Shown: piece after piece, positions 1 through 8,609 of the stretch
How positions within the stretch are numbered: the first letter of the stretch is position 1
Layout of the letters: each line of letters begins with the position of its first letter
From: Paractinoplanes aksuensis
GTDB taxonomy: Bacteria > Actinomycetota > Actinomycetes > Mycobacteriales > Micromonosporaceae
Assembly (NCBI RefSeq): GCF_024137025.1
Contig: NZ_JAMYJR010000013.1
Location: forward strand, 391,860-455,859
Reading direction: 5' to 3'
DNA length: 64,000 nucleotides
Notes under the pieces: generated by a model
The model's database searches: none
Told to the model about the DNA's origin: nothing
The model's input: the letters and a program-made list of their open reading frames with translations, nothing else
Translations under genes and position numbers: made by a program

Positions 1-1
1 G

Positions 2-3000
2 CCCGACAAGATCTATCGCTCCAGCGTGGGGCGGGACAAGCGCCGCGTACGGGCGTTGATCGCGGCCACCGAGGACGAGGTCAAGGCGGCCGTCGCCAAC
101 ACCGCGAACCGGCACAAGAATCTGCACGTCCTCGAATACGGCCGGCACGTCCGCCCGTTCGACCCGGCCAAGGATCACGACCTCGGCGACGACGCCTTGG
201 CCGTGCTCGTCGACATGGGCTCGATCGACGCCGCCGGCAAGGACCGCTGCCCGTCGTGCGAGATGGATGGCGGCATCCGGTTCCTCGGCGCGGGCCTGGC
301 CACGCTGGCCTCGGTGGCGGTCACGCAGCTGTTCACCGGTGGTGAGCTGAGCCTGGCCGAGCGCAAGACGTTGCTGTTCAACGATTCCGTGCAGGACGCC
401 GCGCACCGGGCCGGGTTCGTCGCCAACCGGTCTCACTCTTTCTCGCTGCGCGCCCTGCTGACCAGCCGGCTCACCGCGGGGCAGCCGGTCACGCTGGACG
501 AGCTGATCACCGACATGATCGGGGCCGCGGCCAAGCGGGACGTGCTGTCCGCGGTCGTTCCGCCCGACCTGTACGACCAGCCGGGCGTCGACGAGTTGCT
601 GGGCGGCGAATCGCAGGGCAGCGACGCGGCCTGGGTGCTGGTCGCCGAGCGGCTGGCCTTCGCGGCGATCATGGAGATGGGCCTACGCACCCGGCAGGGC
701 CGCACCCTTGAGCTCACCCGCACAGCTGCGGTTGAGGTTTTCCTGGAGGATCCGAAGGCCGCCGCCGTGCTGTGCCGGGACGAATACCAGCGCGGCGAAC
801 CCGGCTTGTTCCCGCCGGACGATGCTCGCTACCTGGCCTTCCTGCGTGGTCTGCTGGAACGGCTGCGGACCCGTGGGGCGATCTATCACGAGTGGCTGCT
901 GCCGTATCTCAAGCGCGGCGGCCGGCGCTGGCAGATCTGGGGTGGCCGACCGCAGGGTCTTCCGGCGTTCCCCGACGGCGTTTCGGCGCCCGCGTTCCTG
1001 ATGTCGGCCGCCCAGTCGAAGTCGATGTTCGACTCCATTCCGGCCCGGGGCGGCTGGTATCAGGACTGGACGATGCGGTGCCTCGGCCTCGACGCCAACG
1101 CCGCCTCCGCGTACCTGGCCCGGCTCTTGCCTACGCTTGCGGCGGCCCAGGTCGTCTCATCCGGCCAGACCGACGACGGCAACACCGTGTACGGGCTGTT
1201 GCCTGGTCACATCCGGGTCACCCGGCTCGACAACGAATCCGCCGTCCTAGCCGGCATCGCCTGCGACACCTGTCATTGGGAGCAGACCGAGCATCCAGAC
1301 CGCCTCGACGACTGGGCCGGCCAGCCGTGCCGCCAGTATCGCTGCTCCGGCCTCCTGCGGAAGGCGCCCGACGACACCGCCCCGGACGACTACTACCGGC
1401 GGCTCTACCTCGACAGCGGGGTCTTCCGCGTGGTCACCGGCGAGCACACCGGCATGCTGACCCGGGCCCAGCGCGAGACGGTCGAGAAGCGCTTCCGCGA
1501 CGGCAAGCACTACACCGACCCCAATGTGCTCTCCTGTACGCCCACCCTCGAGATGGGTATCGACATCGGGGCGCTGTCGGCCGTGGTGCTGGCCTCGCTG
1601 CCGGCCGGGCCGGCGAACTACGTCCAGCGGGCCGGCCGGGCCGGGCGCACGAGCGGCAACGCGCTGGTGCTCACGCTGGTCGGCCGCTCGGAGCGCGAGC
1701 GCTACTACCTGACCGAGCCGCGCGACATGATCGCCGGTCAGATCATCCCGCCCGGCAGCTTCCTGTCCGCGGTCGAGATCCTGCGCCGGCAGTACATCGC
1801 CCACCTGATCGACTTGGCCGCCCGCGACCGGCTGTCCGGCGTGCTGCCGCTGCCGCGCAAGGCGCACGTGCTGTTCGGGCCGAGTGGCTGGCTGGCCGGC
1901 TTCGTCGCGGCGGCCCAGGCGGACGGCGTACGGCTGGCCGACGGGTTTCTGAGTCTGTTCGGCGACAAGCTGTCGGATTCCGCAGTGCGGCAGGTCATGA
2001 AGTTCGCCGACAGCGGGCTGGCCGTTCGCGTGGCCGAGGCCGAACTAGTTTGGGACGAGCGCTCGGAGGACCTGCGGACCCGGCTCAAGGACATCGACCA
2101 GGCGGCCAAGACTCTGGTGCCGAGCGACCCCGACCACGCCCGCGAGATCCGGATGCTCAAGTCCGAGGCGCGGGCCGTACGGCGGAAGCTCGGGGAACTC
2201 GGCGCTGCGCCGGCCCACGGCACGCTGGTCGAGCTGGGGCTGCTGCCGAACTACGCCCTGATCGACACCCGGACGTCGCTGGAGGCGACCCTCACCTGGG
2301 AGGAGCGCACCGGCGACGACCGGCGCTTCCACACCGAGGTGCGTGACTACGACCGGCCCGCCCAGCAGGCCCTGACCGAGATCGCACCGGGGAACACCTA
2401 CTACGTGCGCGGCTACAAGCACGAGATCTCCGGCTTGGACGTGGGCCCGGCCGACCGGCCTGCCTATCGGCAGTGGCGGGCCTGCGCCCGGTGCGGCTAC
2501 GTGCGTACGCACCTGGCCCTTGAGGACACCAGCCCCTGCCCGCGCTGCGAGGACCCGGGCATCGCCGACCACGGCCGGCTGTTCAACGTGCTGCAGCCGA
2601 CCCGGGTGCTCAGCCGGGACAAGCGGGACGACGCCACGATCCGCGACGACAGCGACGACCGTGAGCGCCGCTACTACGCCACCACAGTCGCGGTCGACGT
2701 CGACCCGGCCCACATCGAGAAGGAGTCCTGGCGGCACGAGCAGGAGACGTTCGGGGTCGACTACACCCGGCGGGCCATGGTGCGGCGGTTCAACCTGGGC
2801 GCGCAGCGGTTCGACCGGCCGGCCGAGTTCTTCGCGGGCGAGGAGGTGCGGGTCAACCCGTTCCACACCTGCGTTTCGTGCGGCGGCACGACCGTCGACG
2901 GTGTGGCCGCCACCAGTCAGACGGTGCTGGCTCAGGCCGCGGGCACGGCCGTCGCCGTCGGCGGGGAGCATCACCGGCCCTGGTGCCCGTACCGGCGCTC

Positions 3001-4906
3001 GCCCGACCTGGAGAAGCACGTCGAGCTGGTTCTGGCCCACGAGCTGGAGACCGAGGCGCTGCGCATCCTCATCCCCAGCACCGTCGACGTCATCGACGAG
3101 CGGGTGGTGTCGTTCGCGGCAGCGCTGCGCCTGGGCATCGCGGCTGAGTACGGCGGGGACCCGGCCCACCTGCGCATGGTCCGGGCGACGATGCCGGACG
3201 CGAAGAGCGGCGGCACACGCAACTTCGTGGTCGTCTACGACACCCAGCCGCAGGGTACGGGCTACCTTGACCGGCTCGCGCCGTCCGACCGGTTCCGGGC
3301 CGTGATGAAGAAGGCCCGCGCCATCCTGATGGCCTGCGTGTGCCAGCACGAGGGCCGGGCCGCCTGCCACCGCTGCCTGCTGCGCTACGCGCGCAACGAC
3401 GAGTTCCCGCTGATGAGCCGGCTGGAGGCGCTCGGCGTACTGGAAAGGCTCTTGGACAACTGGCAGGTGCGGGCCGGCACGCGGACCAACGAGATCTCGC
3501 TCGTGCACCAGGTGGAGAGCGAGCTGGAGCTGAACTTCCTGCGCAAGCTCATCCAGCGGGCCGACGACCCCGAGGCGGGCATGCGCTTCGACCGGGCCAC
3601 CGACCAGAACGGCGCGCGGATCGCCGACGTCAGGTTCACCGCGCCCAACGGGCGCGATGTGACCCACTGGCAGATGAAACTGCAGAACACGATTCAGGGC
3701 ACCCGGCCTGACGTGCTCTTCCGCCGCATGGACGCGCCGTCGGCGCCGGTCGCTGTCTACCTCGACGGCTTCAAGTACCACGCGTCGCCTGAGCACAACC
3801 GGCTCGCCGACGACGCCGACAAGCGGGCCCGGCTCCGCGCCCACGGCTACCGGGTGTTCGCCATGACCTGGGACGACATCAAGAACTGGCAGGAGAACCA
3901 GGAGGCTGACGCCTGGCTGCCCTACGCCGGCCTCGCCCAGCAGGCCGCCCGGGGCGTCTATCGCCAGCTGGCCCCGGACACGGAACCCGATGACCTGCAA
4001 CGGTACGTCTGGACCAACCCGGCGGATCTGCTGATGCACTTCCTCGCGAACCCGGACCTCGACCTGTGGCGACACCGCGCCTCGGGGACGCTCGGCGGAC
4101 TTCTGCAGCAGCCGAAGGCCGAGAAGACGCTGGCCGACTCCGGCAGCATCGGGAACGGCATCCGGGCCTCACTGCGCGGTGACTCGCTTCCGGCGCCGGT
4201 GAAGGGATTGATCGGGCTGTTCCGTACGCGGGACAACGCCGATTTTCCGGTCACGCTCGTCATCGACCAGCGAGCGAAACCGCCGGTGTTTTCCGCGCTG
4301 ACCGTCATCGACGACCGTCCGGCCACGGTGACGACGCCGCACCACAAAACGCAGTGGGCCCGTTGGTTGTGGTGGGCCAACATCGTGCAATTCCTGGACG
4401 GCACCGGCGACGGCGTTCAGCTGGCTCAGTCTGTACTGGAAAGCTTTGATCCGGCTCTGCTGGCCGTGAGTGAAGGCACGGGCCTGATGGCCGCGCAGCG
4501 TGCCTTCGATCTCGACGAGGAGACGGCAACGTGGCTCGGGGTAGCCCCCGACGCGCCGCCGGTGGAACCGCCGGTTGCCGACGAGGCCGACCCCGCCTGG
4601 CAGCAGGTTCTGCGCTATGTGGACTCCGGCGAGCCGGAGCTCGAGCGGTTGATGTTCGCCCTGGTGAAGTTCAACCTGCCGGTACCTGTGGTCGGATACG
4701 AGCTCGGCGATCAGGCCTGGATGGCCGAGTTCGCGTGGCCCGACCGGCGTCTCGCCATCGTGCTGGCGGGGGACGAGGACGACCCGGAGACCGATGACCG
4801 CGACAAGGCTTACCACGCCGCCGGATGGCATGCGCGCACCGCGGTGGATTGGTCGGCCGACGACCTGGCCGAACTGATCGGGACGACCAAGGGGACACAC
4901 GGATGA
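2..4906 (+). CDS. DUF1998-type superfamily 2 helicase, 5' end outside window
   Basis: Probable nucleic-acid helicase of the large DUF1998 group, which includes DISARM DrmB and Druantia DruE. The frame is open to the left edge, so the Walker A and DEAD/H motifs should lie upstream; 1,634 residues are visible. In order: a FNDSVQDAAHRAG segment near residue 140, helicase C-lobe motifs near 510-555 (MGIDIG, QRAGRAGR), several CxxC knuckles (near 83, 420, 829, 957), and a DUF1998 module near 1010-1135 with its closing Cys/His cluster. Near 1230-1300 a segment with YLDGFKYH then KRARLRAHGYRVF resembles Vsr/DUF559-type PD-(D/E)XK folds. Its stop overlaps the next start (ATGA), so the four genes here are probably translationally coupled. 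Helicase and DUF1998 assignments are firm; the nuclease fold and a defence role are inferred. Confidence 0.85.
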   Translation, partial: PDKIYRSSVGRDKRRVRALIAATEDEVKAAVANTANRHKNLHVLEYGRHVRPFDPAKDHDLGDDALAVLVDMGSIDAAGKDRCPSCEMDGGIRFLGAGLATLASVAVTQLFTGGELSLAERKTLLFNDSVQDAAHRAGFVANRSHSFSLRALLTSRLTAGQPVTLDELITDMIGAAAKRDVLSAVVPPDLYDQPGVDELLGGESQGSDAAWVLVAERLAFAAIMEMGLRTRQGRTLELTRTAAVEVFLEDPKAAAVLCRDEYQRGEPGLFPPDDARYLAFLRGLLERLRTRGAIYHEWLLPYLKRGGRRWQIWGGRPQGLPAFPDGVSAPAFLMSAAQSKSMFDSIPARGGWYQDWTMRCLGLDANAASAYLARLLPTLAAAQVVSSGQTDDGNTVYGLLPGHIRVTRLDNESAVLAGIACDTCHWEQTEHPDRLDDWAGQPCRQYRCSGLLRKAPDDTAPDDYYRRLYLDSGVFRVVTGEHTGMLTRAQRETVEKRFRDGKHYTDPNVLSCTPTLEMGIDIGALSAVVLASLPAGPANYVQRAGRAGRTSGNALVLTLVGRSERERYYLTEPRDMIAGQIIPPGSFLSAVEILRRQYIAHLIDLAARDRLSGVLPLPRKAHVLFGPSGWLAGFVAAAQADGVRLADGFLSLFGDKLSDSAVRQVMKFADSGLAVRVAEAELVWDERSEDLRTRLKDIDQAAKTLVPSDPDHAREIRMLKSEARAVRRKLGELGAAPAHGTLVELGLLPNYALIDTRTSLEATLTWEERTGDDRRFHTEVRDYDRPAQQALTEIAPGNTYYVRGYKHEISGLDVGPADRPAYRQWRACARCGYVRTHLALEDTSPCPRCEDPGIADHGRLFNVLQPTRVLSRDKRDDATIRDDSDDRERRYYATTVAVDVDPAHIEKESWRHEQETFGVDYTRRAMVRRFNLGAQRFDRPAEFFAGEEVRVNPFHTCVSCGGTTVDGVAATSQTVLAQAAGTAVAVGGEHHRPWCPYRRSPDLEKHVELVLAHELETEALRILIPSTVDVIDERVVSFAAALRLGIAAEYGGDPAHLRMVRATMPDAKSGGTRNFVVVYDTQPQGTGYLDRLAPSDRFRAVMKKARAILMACVCQHEGRAACHRCLLRYARNDEFPLMSRLEALGVLERLLDNWQVRAGTRTNEISLVHQVESELELNFLRKLIQRADDPEAGMRFDRATDQNGARIADVRFTAPNGRDVTHWQMKLQNTIQGTRPDVLFRRMDAPSAPVAVYLDGFKYHASPEHNRLADDADKRARLRAHGYRVFAMTWDDIKNWQENQEADAWLPYAGLAQQAARGVYRQLAPDTEPDDLQRYVWTNPADLLMHFLANPDLDLWRHRASGTLGGLLQQPKAEKTLADSGSIGNGIRASLRGDSLPAPVKGLIGLFRTRDNADFPVTLVIDQRAKPPVFSALTVIDDRPATVTTPHHKTQWARWLWWANIVQFLDGTGDGVQLAQSVLESFDPALLAVSEGTGLMAAQRAFDLDEETATWLGVAPDAPPVEPPVADEADPAWQQVLRYVDSGEPELERLMFALVKFNLPVPVVGYELGDQAWMAEFAWPDRRLAIVLAGDEDDPETDDRDKAYHAAGWHARTAVDWSADDLAELIGTTKGTHG

Positions 4907-7089
4907 GTGCCGAAGCAACCTTGCGGATCATGGATCGGGCCCACAAGGAGATGACCAAGCTGCCCCGGGCCGACCAGGGCGCCGTCTATGAGTTCATGAA
5001 CCGGTTCCGGGCCAACCCGCGCGACCCCGAGCTTTACCTGCAGCTGGCGGGGGCGGGGTCGGAACTGCTGTCGGCCCGGGTCGACAAGGCGCACCGGGCC
5101 CTGCTGCTGGCGGTCGGTGAACGCGATTACCTGCTCGTGGCGGTCAAGCACCGCGACGAGGTGAGCGACGCGCTGGCCCGGCACGCCTACCGGGTCAACC
5201 GCGTGACCGGCGGCATCGAGGTGATCGACCTCGCTCCCGTCGTGAAACCGGAGCCCGACGCCGTACCCCTCTTTCAGGCCTTCACCGACATGCAGCTGGT
5301 CGAGCTGGGGGTGGCCGAGCCGCTGCTGCCGCAGATCCGCGCGCTGACCAAGGCGGAGCAGCTCTCGGAGCTGCTCGCCCGTGCTCCGCAGCTGACCACC
5401 GATGTGCTGTTCGCCCTTGCCGACGGAACGTCGTACGAGGACGTGAAGGAGCAGATCACCACGCCCGTCCAGGCGGAGGACGCCGTCGACCCGGATGACC
5501 TGGCGGCCGCCGTGAACAGCCCGGCCACACAGGTCTTCTCCGACGACGAGGCGCTGCAGGCCGTGCTGGGCGAGTCGTTCGAGCAGTGGCAGGTCTTCCT
5601 GCACCCGACCCAGCGCCGGTTGGCCGAGAAGCCCACCAGCGGCCCGACCCGGGTCGGCGGCGGGCCCGGCACGGGAAAGACCATCGTGGCCCTGCATCGG
5701 GTCGCGCACCTGGTGCGGCAGCTTCCGGCGGGCGCGGACAAGCCGATCCTGCTGACCACCTTCAACCGCAATCTCGCGGCCGATCTGCGGACCCGGCTGA
5801 TCGCCCTGGGCGGGCAGGAGCTCACGGCCCGGGTGGACATCGTCAACATCGACAAGCTCGCGAGCCGGGTCGTCTCCGAGGCCAAGATCGGGGCCGGCCG
5901 CCGCATCGTCGACGACAACCGGGTGCCTGAGCTCTGGCAGACGTTCCTGATGGAGACCGGCGAGAAGGACTGGGACGCCGATTTCCTGTACGCCGAGTGG
6001 ACGCAGATCATTCTCGGCCAGGTGCTCAACTCACGGAGCGACTACTTCCGCGCGCGCCGCCCGAACCGTGGCCGCAGCCTCACCCGCGGCGAGCGCGACC
6101 AGGTGTGGCAGCTGACCGAGCGGTTCACCAACTGGCTCGACGGCCAGGGCATGTGGACCTGGCGCCAGGTGGCCGAGCGGGCGGCCCGGCTAGAGATGGA
6201 TCGTGCCGCTCGCAGTGACGCGGCGGCGGAGGAAAGCTCCGGGAGCCTCCTGCGGCACCGCTACCGGCACGTGGTGGTGGACGAGGCCCAGGACCTGAGC
6301 GCGGCCCACTGGAAGATGTTACGGGCCATGGTGCCGGCCGGTCCCGACGACATGTTCCTGGCCGGAGACACCCACCAGCGCATCTACGACAACCATGTGA
6401 CGCTGGGCAGTCTCGGCATCAACATCCGCGGGCGGTCGACGCGGCTCACCCTGAGCTACCGCACCACCCGGCAGATCCTGGCCGCCGCCCTGGAGGTCAT
6501 GAGCGGCGAGGTCTACGACGACCTCAACGGCGGGGAGGAGAACCTGGCCGGGTACCGCTCACTGCTCCGCGGTGACCAGCCGGTCTTCCGCGGCGCGGCC
6601 ACCTGGGCGCAGGAGCTCGACCTCATCGCCGACCAGGTCAAGGCGTGGGGAAGTCCGGTCGACGGGTCGATGGCGATCTGCCTGCCGACTCGCGAGCTGG
6701 CCACCGACTTGACGGCGAGATTGCAGGAGAACGGGCTGGCGGTGACAGAGATCGGCCCGGACGGCCCCAAGGGCGCCGGCGGGGTGCACATCGGCACGAT
6801 GCACCGGTTCAAGGGACTGGAGTATCAGCGGATGGTCATCGCCGGGGTGAGCCACGGCCTCATTCCCCGCCTGATGATCGACCGGTACCGGGCCACCGAC
6901 CCCAAGCGGTACGAGCGCGAACGACAGAAGGATCGCTCGTTGCTCTTCGTGGCCGCCACCCGCGCTCGCGACGAACTGGCCGTGTTCTGGCACGGCACGC
7001 CGAGCCCGTTCCTCACCAGTCGCCTGGTGCAGCAGCAAATGTCGGCGGAGCCGTCGGCCCGGTCAGGCATCGACCGGGAGGCTCTGTGA
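4903..7089 (+). CDS. RelE-fold domain fused to UvrD/Rep-type SF1 helicase, copy 1
   Basis: Superfamily 1A DNA helicase of 728 residues. Residues 1-105 resemble RelE/YafQ toxin folds: a helical start, then SARV, HRALLL, YLLVAV and HRDE strands. The helicase motifs are all present: GGPGTGKT near 253, VVDEAQDLS near 460, GDTHQRIY near 488, LSYRTT near 517, TMHRFKGLEY near 632 and VAATRAR near 683. A polar tail of about 25 residues follows. The ATG overlaps the preceding TGA, and its own TGA overlaps the kinase start (TGATG). The closely similar second copy lies just beyond the kinase gene. UvrD-type activity is well supported. Whether the RelE-like part cuts RNA, binds the ribosome or is only structural cannot be read from sequence. 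Confidence 0.88.
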   Translation: MSAEATLRIMDRAHKEMTKLPRADQGAVYEFMNRFRANPRDPELYLQLAGAGSELLSARVDKAHRALLLAVGERDYLLVAVKHRDEVSDALARHAYRVNRVTGGIEVIDLAPVVKPEPDAVPLFQAFTDMQLVELGVAEPLLPQIRALTKAEQLSELLARAPQLTTDVLFALADGTSYEDVKEQITTPVQAEDAVDPDDLAAAVNSPATQVFSDDEALQAVLGESFEQWQVFLHPTQRRLAEKPTSGPTRVGGGPGTGKTIVALHRVAHLVRQLPAGADKPILLTTFNRNLAADLRTRLIALGGQELTARVDIVNIDKLASRVVSEAKIGAGRRIVDDNRVPELWQTFLMETGEKDWDADFLYAEWTQIILGQVLNSRSDYFRARRPNRGRSLTRGERDQVWQLTERFTNWLDGQGMWTWRQVAERAARLEMDRAARSDAAAEESSGSLLRHRYRHVVVDEAQDLSAAHWKMLRAMVPAGPDDMFLAGDTHQRIYDNHVTLGSLGINIRGRSTRLTLSYRTTRQILAAALEVMSGEVYDDLNGGEENLAGYRSLLRGDQPVFRGAATWAQELDLIADQVKAWGSPVDGSMAICLPTRELATDLTARLQENGLAVTEIGPDGPKGAGGVHIGTMHRFKGLEYQRMVIAGVSHGLIPRLMIDRYRATDPKRYERERQKDRSLLFVAATRARDELAVFWHGTPSPFLTSRLVQQQMSAEPSARSGIDREAL

Positions 7090-8609
7090 TGCCGACCCGG
7101 AGCTTGAACCACGGTCGCTACGAGCTGGAGAGCCTTCCGTTCCCCGGCGGCGCCATGGGCCAGGTGTGGCCCGGCCGCGACACCAAACTGGACCGCGAGG
7201 TCGTCGTGAAGTTCGTGCGGCTGCCTCGCGGCACCGCCGACGAGGATCACATCCGGCGACGGTTCCGCCGCGAGTCCCGGATCACGGCCCGGCTCGCCCA
7301 TCCGGGCGTACCGGCGGTGTACGACGTCGGAGTCGACGACGGACGTCCGTTCATCGTGATGCAGCGAGTGCACGGCATCAGCGTGGCCGACCTCGTCGCC
7401 GAGCAAGGGCCGCTGCCCATCGGGTTGGCTGCGACCATTGCGGCTCAGATCTGTGCCGTTCTCGCTGTTGCCCACCGCGAGTCTCTCGTGCACCGTGACC
7501 TCAAGCCGGCCAACCTGATGCTGGAGCCGAACGGCGCCGTCAAGGTGCTCGACTTCGGCCTCGCGGTCGCTCCCACGCTGGCCGACTACTCTCGGATCAC
7601 CCAGACCGGGGAGTACGTGGGCACCCCGGCCTACATGGCTCCTGAACAGGTGGAGGCCAATCACAGCGAGCCAGCCACCGACCTTTACGCGCTGGGGTGC
7701 ACTCTGCACGAGATGCTCAGCGGTGAGAGGCTGTTTCCGGGTTCCGTCCCTTACACGATCATGCTACGGCAGGTGCACGACACCCCTGAGCCGTTGCGAT
7801 CGCTCCGTTCGGACGTCCCCGCCGAACTCGAACAATTGGTTCTGCAACTGCTTGAGAAGAGGCCCGAGGACCGTCCGGCCGAGGCGGAGGAGGTCTATCG
7901 ACGGCTGCTGCCGTTCGCTGCCGACCTCGGTCCGCTTGACGGCGTTTTGAGCCGTGAGGCTCGACGCGACCCGGCCCGCCTCTATGCAGCTGCGCTGAGC
8001 CGGCCCGAGATCTCCGCCGTCGTGCCGGCTCCTCGCGTCGAGTCTGTGCCGGCGACCGAGCCTGTGCCTCCGGTCACCCGACAGGATCTCGTGCGGGCGC
8101 GGACCGACGCCCGGCGGCTGACCGGTCAATCGCGGTTCGATCAAGCCGCTGCCGTCCTGGCCCCCGTCGAGAAGAACGCGCGCCGGGCCTTCGGCAACAC
8201 CGACCCCGAGGTGATCGAGGTACGTCAGGCGCTGGCGGCGGCCCTGTTCGAGGGCGGCGACTTCCGTCGGGCCGCGCCGGTGTTCCACGCGCTGGCCGCC
8301 GACCTGACCGGCGACTCCCGCTTCGACTGCCTCTACCGAGAGGCGATCTGCCTGGCCGAGACCGGGCAATCGGCGCAGGCCATGAGCCGGCTGACCGCTC
8401 TGCTCGCTGACGGGGACCCGCGATCCCTTCGCCTGCGTAAAGAGATCGGCCTGCTGCAGCTGGGGGCCGGCCGGCGAGCCGAGGCGGCGCATACCTTCAC
8501 CGGTCTCGCCGCCGACCTGCGCCGGGCGAGTGATCCGGATTCGGCGGAGTTGAGCGATGTAGACCTTCTGCTGGCCCGGAGCACGCACGCCGAAGGGGTC
8601 GAATCATGA
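7089..8609 (+). CDS. Soluble Ser/Thr protein kinase with TPR-like C-terminus
   Basis: Hanks-type kinase of 506 residues. The kinase domain spans about 10-275: glycine loop GGAMGQVW near 20, catalytic Lys in VVVKF near 41, HRDLKPANLM near 135, DFG near 155 and VGTPAYMAPEQ near 178, so all catalytic elements are intact. Residues about 335-490 are helical, with repeated Ala/Leu patterns like the TPR regions of actinobacterial kinases. No transmembrane segment or PASTA domain is visible, unlike PknB, so it should be cytosolic. It is coupled to both flanking helicase genes (TGATG upstream, ATGA downstream). Defence kinases such as Stk2 and the PglW kinase of Pgl/BREX-related systems are precedents. 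That the helicases are its substrates is speculation. Confidence 0.9.
   Translation: MPTRSLNHGRYELESLPFPGGAMGQVWPGRDTKLDREVVVKFVRLPRGTADEDHIRRRFRRESRITARLAHPGVPAVYDVGVDDGRPFIVMQRVHGISVADLVAEQGPLPIGLAATIAAQICAVLAVAHRESLVHRDLKPANLMLEPNGAVKVLDFGLAVAPTLADYSRITQTGEYVGTPAYMAPEQVEANHSEPATDLYALGCTLHEMLSGERLFPGSVPYTIMLRQVHDTPEPLRSLRSDVPAELEQLVLQLLEKRPEDRPAEAEEVYRRLLPFAADLGPLDGVLSREARRDPARLYAAALSRPEISAVVPAPRVESVPATEPVPPVTRQDLVRARTDARRLTGQSRFDQAAAVLAPVEKNARRAFGNTDPEVIEVRQALAAALFEGGDFRRAAPVFHALAADLTGDSRFDCLYREAICLAETGQSAQAMSRLTALLADGDPRSLRLRKEIGLLQLGAGRRAEAAHTFTGLAADLRRASDPDSAELSDVDLLLARSTHAEGVES

Noticed and set aside
2045..4075. A 676-codon minus-strand frame inside the DUF1998 helicase gene
   Set aside because: Low-complexity Val/Arg/Gly/Asp translation typical of shadow frames in high-GC DNA; the plus strand holds conserved motifs.
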